Shown here: positions 1-11,256 of the stretch, piece after piece
Layout of the letters: each line of letters starts with the position of its first letter
How positions within the stretch are numbered: the stretch's first letter is position 1
Translations under genes and position numbers: made by a program
Assembly (NCBI RefSeq): GCF_900964775.1
Contig: NC_041809.1
Span: 27,043,338-27,107,337, forward strand
Length of the DNA stretch: 64,000 nt
Source of the DNA: Scleropages formosus
Taxonomy: Eukaryota; Chordata; Actinopteri; Osteoglossiformes; Osteoglossidae
Direction of reading: 5' to 3'
Notes under the pieces: generated by a model
What the model saw: the letters and a program-made list of their open reading frames with translations, nothing else
What the model was told of the DNA's origin: nothing
Database searches by the model: none

Positions 1-201
1 GTTTGGGCTCAAGTCAACGAGATCAAATGAAGCACTCTCTATATTCATTTGATCCATGGCTGGTTTGAAAAATTAAGAAAATGTCCAATAACAGCAGTGT
101 ATAGAATAAAATCTGGAGAAAAGTGACCTTTCGTTTCCCCCTACTGCCCACAAAGAAGGAAGCCAAATCCCACCCTTTGACAAGAAGGGGGGCTGCCAGT
201 C

Positions 202-208
202 TATAAAG
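202..208 (+). promoter_or_regulatory. TATA box upstream of the first claudin gene
   Basis: TATAAAG lies 79 bases before the start codon of the claudin at 287. This leaves room for a short leader of about 50 bases if transcription starts 25-30 bases downstream. Position and sequence fit a core promoter; the start site is inferred. Confidence 0.5.
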
Positions 209-286
209 TTTCGCTCCAGAGAGTTCTTCACCCGCTGTAGTGGAAGAATTTTCACATCGAGAGGAGAACCCCAGGACCGCTCAGGC

Positions 287-919
287 ATGGCTTCCTTGGG
301 GCTGCAGATCTTGGGCATCGCGCTCGCTGTCATCGGGTGGCTGGGCGACATCATAATCTGCATCCTGCCCATGTGGAGGGTCACCGCTTTCGTGGGCAAC
401 AACATTGTGACGGCGCAGATCATCTGGGAGGGCCTGTGGATGACCTGCGTGGTGCAGAGCACGGGCCAGATGCAGTGCAAGGTCTACGACTCTATGCTCG
501 CCCTCCCTCAGGACCTGCAGGCCGCCCGCGCCCTCGTGGTCATCTCGGTGCTGGTGGCCCTGTTCGGCATCCTGCTGTCGGTGGCCGGAGGCCAGTGCAC
601 CAACTGCATAGAGGAGGAGTCGGCCAAGGCCAAAGTGGCCGTCTCTGCAGGGGTCTTCTTCGTCCTCAGCGGGACACTGTCCCTCATCACTGTGTGCTGG
701 TCCGCCAACACCATCATCCGGGACTTCTACAACCCCCTGCTGTCGGACGCGCAGAGGCGGGAACTCGGCGGCGCGCTCTACATCGGCTGGGGGGCGGCGG
801 GGCTCCTCATCCTGGGGGGAGCGCTCTTTTGCTGCCAGTGCTCCCCCAAGGAAGATCGCCAGTACACGGCAAAGTACTGCTCGGCAAAACCCGGCGGCAC
901 GGGAAAAGACTACGTATGA
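287..919 (+). CDS. Claudin (claudin-3/-4 group), single exon, 210 aa
   Basis: Four-pass tight-junction membrane protein that polymerises into paracellular strands and sets ion permeability. The first extracellular loop carries the claudin signature: Trp30, Gly49-Leu50-Trp51, Cys54 and Cys64 (the disulphide pair), and Arg81 closes it. Membrane segments lie at about residues 8-28, 80-100, 117-140 and 160-185. The tail has palmitoylation-type cysteines after the fourth segment and ends in KDYV, a class II PDZ ligand for ZO proteins. The length of 210 aa is normal. ATG287 gives the usual MASLGLQ start, with a TATA box upstream. The gene is intronless, as are mammalian CLDN3 and CLDN4. The body is most like claudin-4 and the tail like claudin-3, so orthology to one named fish claudin is left open. 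Confidence 0.96.
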   Translation: MASLGLQILGIALAVIGWLGDIIICILPMWRVTAFVGNNIVTAQIIWEGLWMTCVVQSTGQMQCKVYDSMLALPQDLQAARALVVISVLVALFGILLSVAGGQCTNCIEEESAKAKVAVSAGVFFVLSGTLSLITVCWSANTIIRDFYNPLLSDAQRRELGGALYIGWGAAGLLILGGALFCCQCSPKEDRQYTAKYCSAKPGGTGKDYV

Positions 920-2258
920 ATGACCGGCGCTGGTTGGCTCCTCTTCTTAATAATATAGCTGTGTTTTTTTTTTTTTTTAAATTATAACTGTTCTCGCAGA
1001 AGTTCAAAAATGCCCAAGCGAAATGACTCTTTGCACACGTTTTTGGTAGTTTTTTTAACTGGAACGTCCTGAAAAGTGTGCGTCTCAGCACCTCTTACCC
1101 ACCGCAGGAATCCGATGATTTACGAAACCATGATTATACGTTTATTATTGACCTAACCGCGAAGCGATGCATAGCATGATGCAGTTAACTTTGGTTTCTG
1201 TGGCTAATCGCACTTTTAGTTTGATTGCTGAAACGGTAATACGTTTTATAATCATCATCATGTGTATTGACTACCATTGTTGTATTAACTGGTGTCCATA
1301 ATAATATTTTAGTTAGTGTACTGCTACTTGTTGTGTTTCTTTGATCCCAGAGAACTGAAATAAAGTATCCTGAAGTTAACAAGGCTGCTTGCTCCTCATC
1401 ACTTCGCTTACAAATTTACAGTTACATTTTTTTCTAATACACCGCGGTCTGAAAACCCTGAGATTATTAACGCGGATAAGTGTGTCCTGGTGGTGTCCCG
1501 GCGTTAGGCAGGACGCGCTGATTTCGAGTCCCGCTCCTGCTCTGCTGCTGTACCCTTCACTCACTGAGGTTCTACACATTAGCCAGCTGTTGACATTTAC
1601 AAACTTTAATATACAAACCTAATGCGACAAGTCACCCTGGACGAAGCGAAGGCGTGGGCTATTTTAAGAAAGACACGTAATTATTCGAGCGCGAGCGCCC
1701 GCGCGAGCTCACAGAATCTTACACTCAAATCTGCATACGCACGTGACGTTATTCAAAAATAACATCCCTTGATTTTTTGCAGTAACGCTTATATCCCTTC
1801 CTTAAAAGAATATTTAACTTGCTTAGTTGTAAAACATTCAACACTTCACTATGGCATTCATACACAAAATGTGATTTATTCACTTATCTGTTTTACTGCA
1901 GGCTGACAGATTTTAATGTTCACACCAAAGGGTTCCATGATATGAAATCAAACAAGAATACAAACTGAACACAGTCGTATTTTACAGTGCACATATCATT
2001 TTGAAAGCACACCACCAGTACAGCTGTAAGAAGGGTTAGAAGCAACAAAAGTTTCTCTTAACAAAAGGTAAAACAAATTAAACCCGTCACACATTCATTT
2101 AAAGAAAAGACATTAATGTATCAATGTATCGCTATGGAATGGCTTGACAGAAAGACCTTGAAACAGGGTCTGTACATTACCTGGAAGTAAAGAAGAGGAG
2201 AATTCTTTTTTTTTTTTTTTTTTTTTAAAATATTGTCTATGGACTGGCATTGAACCTT
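920..2258 (+). other. Claudin 3' UTR and intergenic DNA
   Basis: An AATAAA at 1359-1364 is a good polyadenylation signal for the claudin ending at 919, giving a 3' UTR of about 450 bases. A T run lies at 967-978. From 1400 to 2200 I see no coding signal. A 21-base T run at 2206-2226 is discussed with the claudin pseudogene. Confidence 0.5.
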
Positions 2259-2858
2259 ACTGCTGAAATCTTTGTAGGGTAAGGGTGGTTTTCCATGAGA
2301 GTGCAGTTCCAGAACAGTAAACCACAACTTAGGAGAAGAATTCCCGCAGCCCCCCCAGCCAGGGTGCATTGATGCTCCCAGCCCTCTATGCTGGGCATCT
2401 GTCATCAGTGGATAGTAAAAATCCCGGATGATGGAGCTGGCCGACCAGCACACTGGGATGAGGCAAAGGATACCAGCCACAATAAAGCTGATACCTCTGG
2501 CAATGGCTACCTCGGCTTTGGGGGTCTCATCTTCAATGCAGTTGGTGCGCTTGCCTCCTGCCACGGCCAGAAGAATGCCAACGAAAGCCGCGACAATGGA
2601 GATGACGATGAGGGCACGGGCAGCCTGCAGGTCCTGGGAAAGGGAGAGCATGGAGTCATAGATCTTGCACTGCATCTATCCTGTGCTCTGCATCATGCAG
2701 TTCATCCAGAGACCCTGCCAGATGGTCTGTGCTGTCACAATGTTGGCACCGATGAAGGCGGTGACCTTCCACACGGGTAGGGCACACATGATGATGACTC
2801 CTAGCCACCCAATGATTGCCAGAATGATGACCAGCATTTGGAGCGCCTAAGAAGCAAT
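2259..2858 (-). pseudogene. Decayed claudin copy followed by an A tract
   Basis: On the minus strand the claudin frame can be followed from 2858 to about 2370. It keeps the GLWMNC loop motif, the DLQAARAL motif and an FYYPLMTDAQ second loop. It is dead: the start codon is ATT, codon 4 is TAG, and a second TAG replaces the Gln in the STGQMQC motif. The first Cys of the conserved KCTNC is Arg. The frame is lost in the fourth membrane segment after GASMHPGW, and only a weak GKPPLPYK trace of the tail remains. About 30 bases past the homology, at 2206-2226, an uninterrupted 21-base A tract (minus strand) follows. This may mark a retrocopy, but claudins here are intronless, so intron loss cannot test it. 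Tandem duplication followed by decay is equally possible. Confidence 0.88.
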
Positions 2859-3127
2859 GTTGCCTCTATTCTTTAGTTGTCCAGTGCTCAGTTCAGTAGA
2901 CATCTCCAAAAGATGTTTTGAGAAAAACAGGTTCATATTTATACTGCCCATGGTGGGTGTGGTTTTGTCCTGAGAAACAAAGAAAAGATGTCCCTCAATA
3001 CCACAGTGAGCCCTTTGCCATAGCTGTATACTACTTTTGTGCAAGTAGATGCAGGTTGAAAGACTACAAAATCCACCTAAAAAGCACACCTGGAACATCT
3101 AGATTCAGTTTCTATAAATCTATTACA

Positions 3128-3569
3128 GGTGGTCCCCGATTTATAATGTGGTTGCATTCCGCAGAACCCATCGTAAGTCGAAAATATCATGCTGAAAATG
3201 CATTTAATACACCTTACCTACCGAACATCATAGCCTAGCATACGTGCGATGGCCATTACGGCTTGCCGCCTTCATGCCGGGCAATTGTCTTGAGTTTCTG
3301 CTCAAGAGTAATTGCCCTCTTCTTCTTCTTCCCACCAGTAGCAAGAGACACAGACGGACATTTCTGTGACATTATGGATGCGCAAAACATAGCCGCGTGG
3401 CAGACTGGGAGATGCGGATCACTGCCGCTGCCGAGCATCGCAAGAGAGTATTGCCCGGGAAAAAAATCTAAATTCAAAGTTCGGTTTCTACTGAGCGTCT
3501 ATCGCCAGCTCACCATCGTAAAGTCGAAAAATCGTAAGTCGAACCATCGTAAGTCGAGGAACGTCTGTA
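3128..3569. mobile_element. Tigger/pogo-like DNA transposon relic
   Basis: The unit of about 440 bases begins CAGGTGGTCCCCGA and ends CGAGGAACGTCTG. The ends are imperfect inverted repeats of about 25 bases, each flanked by TA, which is the target duplication of Tc1/mariner-pogo elements. Subterminal CATCGTAAGTCGAA-type motifs recur near both ends. On the minus strand, around 3260-3330, a peptide KKKKRAITLEQKLKTIARHE matches the start of the CENP-B-type helix-turn-helix DNA-binding domain of Tigger transposases, and AVMAIARMLGY follows in another frame. The rest of the transposase, including the DDE domain, is missing, so this is an internally deleted, non-autonomous copy. The family assignment rests on recalled Tigger sequences. 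Confidence 0.75.
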
Positions 3570-3589
3570 CATCACACCACTCACACCTG

Positions 3590-5318
3590 GCAACCTGTCT
3601 TGGTTACAGCTAACATACGTAACATACTGCAGCTGAGAAACGACAGTGGCATGTCTGACCGCCCTTGGTTATGTTTGTTTAACGGTGTTACGATGACTCT
3701 TTAAGCCCCTTCTCTCCACAGTGTGAGAACTGGACTGGTTCATTTGGACAAGAAGATGTAGACTCGGAGATCTTGATTTATCTGTAACTTTCTTTTAGGC
3801 TCCACAAAGTTTCAAGGAGGAGGGAACTCAGGACTGGAATCCCTGGTCTGTCTGAAGGTGCTCTCTGTGCATCATTTCACTGTGGTGCGTCATGTCACTG
3901 TGTCGTATCTGTGTCGGTGTCAGGTGTGGCTGTGTGCCACAGGGTGATTTTGCGGAGTGTATTAACCTCATTAAGAGAGGGATGACAAATTAACGAGAGA
4001 AGAGTGGGCGGTAGGTAGTGGGAGTCAAAGAAGGACATTTTTATACATCTGCTTTACATTTCTGCCATAAGAGAAGCACAGTTCAAAATACTCAGTAAAA
4101 AATTGCATCCAGCGTAAAATCTGTAAACTTGAGACAGAGAGTAACAATTTTTAAGGCTGCAGTTCAAGCTCTGCTTTACTGCTGTAGCATTAATGAGAAA
4201 TGAACTCTCTAAAACATCCTGCTGTGTAAATGAGTGAACATACCGTAAGCTGCATTAGAGAAACTCATAAGCTAACCAACGAATTAACAAACCAGCAGTA
4301 TTTACAATATGCTCTTGGAGTAAGAGTTAATATTCCAGTTGAATCAGGGAGGGCAGGGAAAATTTGTTCGAAAGGATAATATTATTGATTTGCAGGAATT
4401 TCCTCAAAAGCAGAAGTATTTACCAGTCAGAGGTTAATGACTGACAAATTCCTCACTTTCGTGTTTCTCGCACGTGAATCAGATATGGTGCAACAGGTTA
4501 GCCCCACCCAAGGAGTAACAACACGTCATGGAGAGATTTTCGAAAAAAACTATTACTGAATTTCATCCGCCTTTTTTAGCATAAATGGTTACTTGGTTAA
4601 TTTCATGCGAACTGTATTTAAAAATAACAGCGAAAACAATTACACCGGAAACAATGACCCATGGAAAATGCATTTCAGGAAATAAAGAAAATGTTTAGGG
4701 TTAGGGTATTTAAAATAAGTGTTAAATAAGTGTTTAAAAAGAAGCACAAAACAGCACTGCATGTTTATCTTCTTGCTTTTCATTTTCTTAGATAATGGAA
4801 AATGCTTGGCGGTGTATTGTGGCATGTATCCAAAAATAGCTCTTTATTTTCTCAAGAAAAATTGTATTTCATACAAAATTACCAAACACCAAGAATATAG
4901 ACATGAAGTATATAGTTTACAAAGAAAACCACTTAATCATCTGGCATGGAACAAAAGAGATGTATGACCTGCCTCTCAAAGAAATGTAAACACTGCTCAT
5001 TGAGAAATAATGACATCATTATGGTGCAATTGAGATAATGGATACAAGACAAGCACAAAACAGATTATTAAATTCATTTGTGAGGAATCGCGTAGTCTTT
5101 AACACACTGTAAAAATCGCAACGGTCAAAAGCCCCTTTGGGCATAACGATATATTGTTTCTGGAGCACTCCGGCATTATCTTTTTTACATACAATGGTTC
5201 ACATATGTCAAAGGCACAAGTTCCACTTGATTTTAAAGTCTTTGAAATGCACTTTGCGTCAAGGCAATCAAAAAGGATAACTGGGGCAGTAAATTGAAAG
5301 GAGACCAGCAGATTCCAG
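3590..5318. other. Intergenic DNA between claudin loci
   Basis: No gene or clear repeat recognised. A TTTATT at 4843-4848 (AATAAA on the minus strand) is a possible polyadenylation signal for the claudin at 5319-5951. Open frames here are short and unlike known proteins. Confidence 0.4.
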
Positions 5319-5951
5319 TCAAACAAAGTTTTTGGGAGCCGAAGCTGCAGAGCGAGCAGCACTGTATTTGGCCTTGTATGAGTCCTCCTTCGGAGGGCAA
5401 TTGCAGCAATGCAAACCTCCCCCAATGATCAAAAGGGCGGCGGCAGCCCAGCCGATGTAGAGCGATGCCCCGATCTCCCTCTTCTGTGAGGAGACCAGCA
5501 GGGGGTTGTAGAAATCCCGGATGATGGCGTTGGCTGTCCAGCAGAGAGGTATAAGGCACAGGATGCCTGCTGCTATCAAGACCACGCCTGCAGCCACACC
5601 CACTTTGGTCTTGGATGTTTCGTCCTCCACACAGTTGGTGCACTTGCCCCCAGCTACACCCAACAGGATGCCCAAGATGCCTACCACAATCGACACAACG
5701 ATGAGAGCACGAGCAGCCTGGAGATCCTGGGAAAGGGCGAGCATGGAGTCGTACACCTTGCATTGCATCTGTCCTGTGCTCTGCACCACACAGTTCATCC
5801 AGATGCCTTCCCAGGTGATCTGTGCAGTCACGATGTTCTCTCCGATAAATGCTGTCACCTTCCACATGGGCACAGCGCATGTCACAATTGCCCCGATCCA
5901 GCCTAGAATGCCCAGGACCAAGCCCAGCATCTGGAGCCCACCTGATGCCAT
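5319..5951 (-). CDS. Claudin-4-like protein, single exon, 210 aa
   Basis: Tight-junction claudin with a complete signature: Trp30, Gly49-Ile50-Trp51, Cys54, Cys64 and Arg81. It has four hydrophobic segments, a second loop with FYNPLL, and a CCNCPPKED junction into the cytoplasmic tail. The tail [12 protein letters not shown] closely follows mammalian claudin-4 ([13 protein letters not shown]), which makes this the most claudin-4-like member of the cluster. The protein ends in KNFV rather than NYV, still a hydrophobic PDZ-type ending. The start ATG at 5951 gives MASGGLQ, standard for the group. The gene is transcribed opposite to the other three intact claudins. A TGAGTCA (AP-1-type) site lies about 255 bases upstream at 6206-6212; its use is unknown. 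Confidence 0.96.
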   Translation of the reverse strand: MASGGLQMLGLVLGILGWIGAIVTCAVPMWKVTAFIGENIVTAQITWEGIWMNCVVQSTGQMQCKVYDSMLALSQDLQAARALIVVSIVVGILGILLGVAGGKCTNCVEDETSKTKVGVAAGVVLIAAGILCLIPLCWTANAIIRDFYNPLLVSSQKREIGASLYIGWAAAALLIIGGGLHCCNCPPKEDSYKAKYSAARSAASAPKNFV

Positions 5952-6609
5952 CCTGTCAGCCTTCTGCTGCTCACACTTGTCTCTGCAGGAGAAAAAGAGT
6001 CCGAGGCACTCAAGTCAATCTGACGGTGTTCGCTTCTCAGCGGTGTCACTAAGCCCCTGACATTTGATATTTGTAGCCTCGTAAGAGGGTGGGACTTGGC
6101 ACATGACGCTTAGCCGCAAACCAGTCAGTCGGGTTCTCCTCTTCTCCCCCTCCACGGTGCTCGAAACAAAGCTATACCTCCCCCCTTCCCCGCAAAAGGT
6201 ATGTATGAGTCATGAGTGACAACTGATCTGTTTTTTTCCTATCTACATATTAAGAGGACAGAAGGTGACCATGTAAGGGAAGTCCCTACATTTGTACACC
6301 CAGTATTACTTTTCCCCAGAGTCTACTTCAGTTTTTATCATCTAAGTTCCACATCTTCAAAACTTGTTCATTGACGTCCTTTGGGTGAACATACACGCAG
6401 GCTTTTGGGCAACAAAATGTTGCCTGTTTAAGTACTACAAACAGCAATTTTTTTTCTTACTTAGGTACATTTTGCCTTGGCTAGAAAGTAACCAGAAATA
6501 CAATCCTAGCATGACCCGATATATGACAATAAAAACTGCCAAAACCACGTGTCAGCCCCTGCACAAGTAGATGCTCATCTGCTCACAATAATGTTTTTTT
6601 GTCTGTTTT
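5952..6609. other. Upstream region of the claudin-4-like gene
   Basis: Contains the leader of the minus-strand claudin (about 5952-6000), a TGAGTCA at 6206-6212 and a GGTATAGCT-like weak TATA near 6170 on the minus strand. No further gene seen. Confidence 0.3.
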
Positions 6610-6622
6610 TGCATAAATTACA

Positions 6623-6836
6623 CACACACACACACACATTTTCAGAACCGCTTGTCCCATACAGGGTCACGGGGAACCGGGGCCTACCCGGCAACACAGG
6701 GCATAAGGCTGGAGGGGGAGGGGACACACCCAGGATGGGACGCCAGTCCACCGCAAGGCACCCCAAGCAGGACTTGAACCCCAGACCCACCAGAGAGCAG
6801 GACTATGGTCCAACCCACTGCGCCACCACGCCCCCC
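6623..6836 (-). mobile_element. Family A tRNA-derived SINE, copy 1
   Basis: Full-length copy in minus orientation, with a tRNA-like head containing a GGTTCAAGTCC-type B box, a GC-rich body and a (GT)n tail. It is flanked by a perfect 13-base target duplication, tgcataaattaca, at 6610-6622 and 6837-6849. Confidence 0.9.
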
Positions 6837-6849
6837 TGCATAAATTACA

Positions 6850-8579
6850 GTTCCTGTTTAATGCAACTGCGTATCCTTACTGAAACAATTCAGATTAAGA
6901 ACCTTGATCAAGGGAAATTACCACAGATTACATGATGACAGCTCTACAGCCCCCACTGAATGTAAAAAAAAGTCAAGCATCCTTCATATAAACAAAGCCA
7001 TTATAACCACTGTCTTTAAAAAATTGTGTAATATAAACATCCATTAACTATGGATACATACTGCCAAGGGATAAAGGAAAAAAAAAACAACAGAGTGACT
7101 CCTAGAATCTAAACTAATGTTCCATCAATGGTCATTTTTATCCACTTATCATTTTGCTTTCCTGAAATTATGCAGAGGTTTATATTGACTGAAAAACCTG
7201 GAAAAGACTGCAATACCAACGTAACAAACGAGATCCTCACAGAAGAACCATAGTGTAACACCTATACATGCAACCATGTGTGCCCTTCGTTCCAGATAAC
7301 TGTTCAAAGGTGCTTTTCATTTTCACTTGGTCTCTCTGTAGAAAACACCGTGCACATGGAACTTGTGACATGTCACAACAGTGCTTAGCAGGTGTGTCCG
7401 GATGTTTGCATATCTCTCGCTACCTAGGAATAGGAACTGGTTTAAACTTGGATTCACTGACTGAATGCTCAGTTTTATTATTTTTATTATTATTATTTTT
7501 ATTTTTCATAGAGCGCTCTTCCCGCGCAGTGACACAGAGCGCTTTAACACAGAGATACAGCAAGAAAAATTGATACAAACCAAGAAGACAGTCGACTAAT
7601 GGCTACCATAATGAAAAACTTATTATAGAGCTACAAGTATACCTACTGGCCACCAGGGAAAGGAACAAAAACTCCCAGCTGAAGGTTTAAGGAGAAAAAA
7701 AACCTCCGGGGGTCCACGGGCCAGTGGTTGCCCACCCCTCCTGGGTATTCTAGAAAGTAACAATTTGTAAGCCAGTGTTTAACAAGTAATTATAATGTTG
7801 GCAAATGGCATCTTGGATCCCCAGCTCGGCACGGAACGTCTCGATCGTCACGGCAGGTGGACATCATCCTCTGTCAGCACGGGATTCAGTTATAGAGACT
7901 CAGCTGTAGAGAAGAAAAGATCAAATCAGAGATATAGACTGTTAAAAAGAAGTTTAATTTCATACAACTGAACATATGGCAATATGAATAAATGTTCTAA
8001 AAATAAACTGCACAGTGGAAAGTGTCTAACATATTTGCATTTTTGTAAAATCGTGTCAATGTGTACAAATTATGCGCGGCAGTTAAGAAGAACACTATGA
8101 ATAAAAAAACATTTTCCAGAAACTAAAACCTTCTCTTTCCCCAGTTTTACTTCATCAAAACTGGTTTAGTTCATCATTCGGGTGAACAAAATGAGGAAAT
8201 GTTTAGGCTGAATTTGTATGGGAAGCATTGATTGAATGTTTCAGCGTGGTTTGCGTTTCTTATGTCCGATACTATTTTTGTGCTCCACTCCTAGCCGTGC
8301 TTTCTTCAGAGTGTTTCTCAAAGAAATTCAGCTCCAAATTTTGGAATATGTGATTCTTTCAGGCATACATGCCAGGACACGTATTTGCCACTGCACTCTA
8401 AGTGACTTTGTGTCAGTTACAGTCCAAAAGTACTATTTATTTACATTAATTATATTGATTTTTACATTTTGCTGCAAAAATTTCAGATTTAAGACCTTAC
8501 ACAAAGGTAAAAGGAAGAATCCCCCAGAAATAAATCTGAATTCTTCTGTCCACACAGACAAGCCTGCCTCTTACTTCCA
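6850..8579. other. Intergenic DNA with an unclassified repeat-like stretch
   Basis: No gene seen. The stretch at about 7595-7920, with a run on cctccgggggtccacggg and a later GC-rich patch, looks like an old dispersed repeat, but I cannot name the family. The rest is AT-rich and unremarkable. Confidence 0.3.
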
Positions 8580-8944
8580 GGTGGCATGGTGGCTCGGCAA
8601 ATAGCGCTGCTGTCTCAAAGTGCTTGGGTGGTGTGAGAGAACATGGGTTTTACCCCCACTCAGTCTGTGTGGAGTTTGCATGTTCTCCCTGTGTCTGTGT
8701 GGGTTTCCTCTGAGTGCTCTGGTTTCCTCCCACCATTTAAGGACACGCTGTTCCGGTTTCCCCTTAGTGTGTGAGTGACACAGAAAGAGTGTGTTTCACA
8801 TATGGATGAGTGACCCAGTGTAAGTAGTGTATCTAGCAGTGTAAGTCACCTTGGTGAATTAGGTGTGTGGGTAAGTAACACTACATGGTATCCACTGGAA
8901 GTCACTTTGGAGAAAAGTGTCTGCTAAGTGAATAAACGCAAATG
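8580..8944 (+). mobile_element. Family B long SINE, copy 1
   Basis: Element of about 365 bases. It has a tRNA-like head (ggcatggtggctcggcaaa), a central module (gtgtggagtttgcatgttct, then tggtttcctccca) and a 3' tail ctttggagaaaagtgtctgc followed by aataaa-type ends. It aligns along its whole length with 26167-26530 and, inverted, with 41563-41908. It is shared with families at other sites; see the findings on tails. Confidence 0.8.
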
Positions 8945-9775
8945 ACGAATGGACATGAAAGTCACATAACGCACTATAACAAGGGTTAGATTTTCCTAAA
9001 GATCCATTATCAATTAGTTAATTGGGAAATCACTCTGAGAATTCATGAGCGTTTCAAAACTAAAGAAATGTCAAATTTGTCATTTTGGACTGGTAAAGAG
9101 TGGTTCAGACCAGCTCAATCATGTCACAGTTTCTGTCATTCAGTTAAGAGTTGATAAAAATAAACAAGTAAAATCCCGTCTCTGTGAGTCATGACGATTT
9201 AATCCAAGCTGAGCAGCACTGCTGGGCTGAACTGAAAGTAAACACTTTTCTCTATTGCTGCACACATACAGCAGACCTTGCACATGCTGAAACCCTTTGT
9301 CCTTTAAGTGGGTGGAGTCTTGTCCCTGTGGCAACGGCCGCCTCTGGTGAGCCTGTACACGCTGAAAGTGCCGCGGTAAGAGACACCTGTCTCCACCTGG
9401 ACCAGCTGAACCTGTTTCTGCTCCCACGGCAGGTGGAACCTACATGTCTACAACAGGTATACCTCCGTCTCAGGTGAAGCAGCCACCTGCCCAGCACCTG
9501 CAGCACCTCTAAATGGAGATCAACCATGGGAAGGGTTTCCTTTTGTTATTTTTTGCAGCCGGCAATAAGAAGCCTGGATATAGTCACCTTTTTTTTTGGT
9601 TGGACATTTGGTTGCAGTTATTACAGTCCATCATCATAACACATTAAATAAAATGAAAAGGGACCTCACTGGTATTCCATGCCAGACTCCACAAGGCTGA
9701 GCACCTCCAGCATTTCCCTGAAGCTCTGCGCTCAGAAACATATCCAGGATAATCTACAGAAATAAAATGAATATA
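8945..9775. other. Intergenic DNA
   Basis: No gene or named repeat recognised. Several open frames overlap at 9140-9530, but none resembles a protein family. Confidence 0.3.
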
Positions 9776-9980
9776 TATATCTACACACACACACAGAGTC
9801 TGAAACCACTTGTCCCAAGCGGGGTTGCAGCGAGCCAGAGCCTAACCCAGCAACACAGGGCGTAAGGGGACACACCAAGGGCGGGACGCCAGTCCGTCGC
9901 AAGGCACCCCAAGTGGGACTCGAACCCCAGACCCGCCAGAGAGCAGGACTCAGCCAAACCCACTGCGCCACCATACCCGC
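9776..9980 (-). mobile_element. Family A SINE, copy 2
   Basis: Minus-orientation copy with a short (GT)n tail and a small deletion in the body. A perfect 13-base target duplication, taaaatgaatata, lies at 9763-9775 and 9981-9993. Confidence 0.88.
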
Positions 9981-10572
9981 TAAAATGAATATAACAAGTT
10001 AAATACACTCATAATAATTAGGTAATCATTAGAAAAATGGGATCCAATAAACTCTCAGGACGTCAAACATCTTGTACCCAATACAGAATAATGGATCACT
10101 TATGTCACTTCTTTTTGGTTTTCGTCTTTACATTTTATGTCGGCATTCATATTCAGCCCACTTCTTTAGTTATTTTGTTCTGTGCCTATTTTAACAACCA
10201 GGTATGCATTTGCACAGCAGGACAATAACATGTTCCCATTAAAAGTGTCAGTTAACTGCGCCTTGCTGGCCCTGGTCCGTAAAAAAAAGCTAATCCGTTT
10301 TTTGGTGTGATACATGTTGTGACATGCTGATTTAGTGCATTAGTAACACAGTCTTACTGGTGCACATGCACAGAATTGCAGTCTTAGTGCACAAGCAAGA
10401 ATACACACAAAAGAGGAATGAGACCATTCCAACCAGCCTGCAGTGACCACATACACTTGACTGTGTCAACCCTCAAGGAAACTCAACCAATGTATGGTGG
10501 CAGAGGGCCAAGGGGGGTTCAAAATCACTCTCAGTAAAACACAGATGCCAGTAAATGTGCCAACATCGAACA

Positions 10573-10780
10573 GTTGTGAGTCCACACACACACACACACA
10601 CACTGTCTACAACCACTTGTCCTGCGGCAAACTGGAGCCCAACCCGGAAACACAGGGTGCAAGGCAGAAGGGGACATGCCCCGGGCAGGACACCAGTCCA
10701 CCACAAGTAGGACTTGAACCTCAGACCTACTACAGAGCAGGCCCTGGGCAAACCCACTGCCCCACCACACCCCCCTTGTG
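10573..10780 (-). mobile_element. Family A SINE, copy 3
   Basis: Diverged minus-orientation copy with a (GT)n tail. The B box region reads ggacttgaacct on the plus strand. No clear target duplication was found, which suggests an older insertion. Confidence 0.8.
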
Positions 10781-11033
10781 TAAGGCACACTGTTTATTCA
10801 ATAATAGCCTCTAACATTTTATATGCACTGTATTTGTATGTAGGCTCTATGAAGGCAGAAGATAGTGAAACAGTCAAGGACATGGCCTTATAACCTGAAC
10901 ATATCTGGTTCAAGACTCAATACTGCTGTAGTACCCTTACGGTAGGAAAAGTACCAAACTGCAAAGATGTGTCAAACACTAGCAAGATGCTTTGGATCAA
11001 AGCAACACATTAATAGTAAATGTCTGTTATGGA

Positions 11034-11247
11034 CGAGGGGGTGCGGTGGCGCAGTGGGTTGGACCACAGTCCTCCTCTCCGGTGGGTCTGGGGTTCGAGT
11101 CCCGCTTGGGGTGCCTTGCGACGGACTGGCGTCCCGTCCTGGGTGTGTCCCCTCCCCCTCCGGCCTTACGCCCTGTGTTACCAGGTTGGCTCCGGTTCCC
11201 TGTGACCCCGTATGGGACAAGCGGTTCTGAAAGTGTGTGTGTGTGTG
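11034..11247 (+). mobile_element. Family A SINE, copy 4
   Basis: Well preserved plus copy, starting ggtgcggtggcgcagtgggt, with B box ggttcgagtcc and a (GT)n tail. A 9-base duplication, tgttatgga, lies at 11025-11033 and 11248-11256. Confidence 0.88.
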
Positions 11248-11256
11248 TGTTATGGA

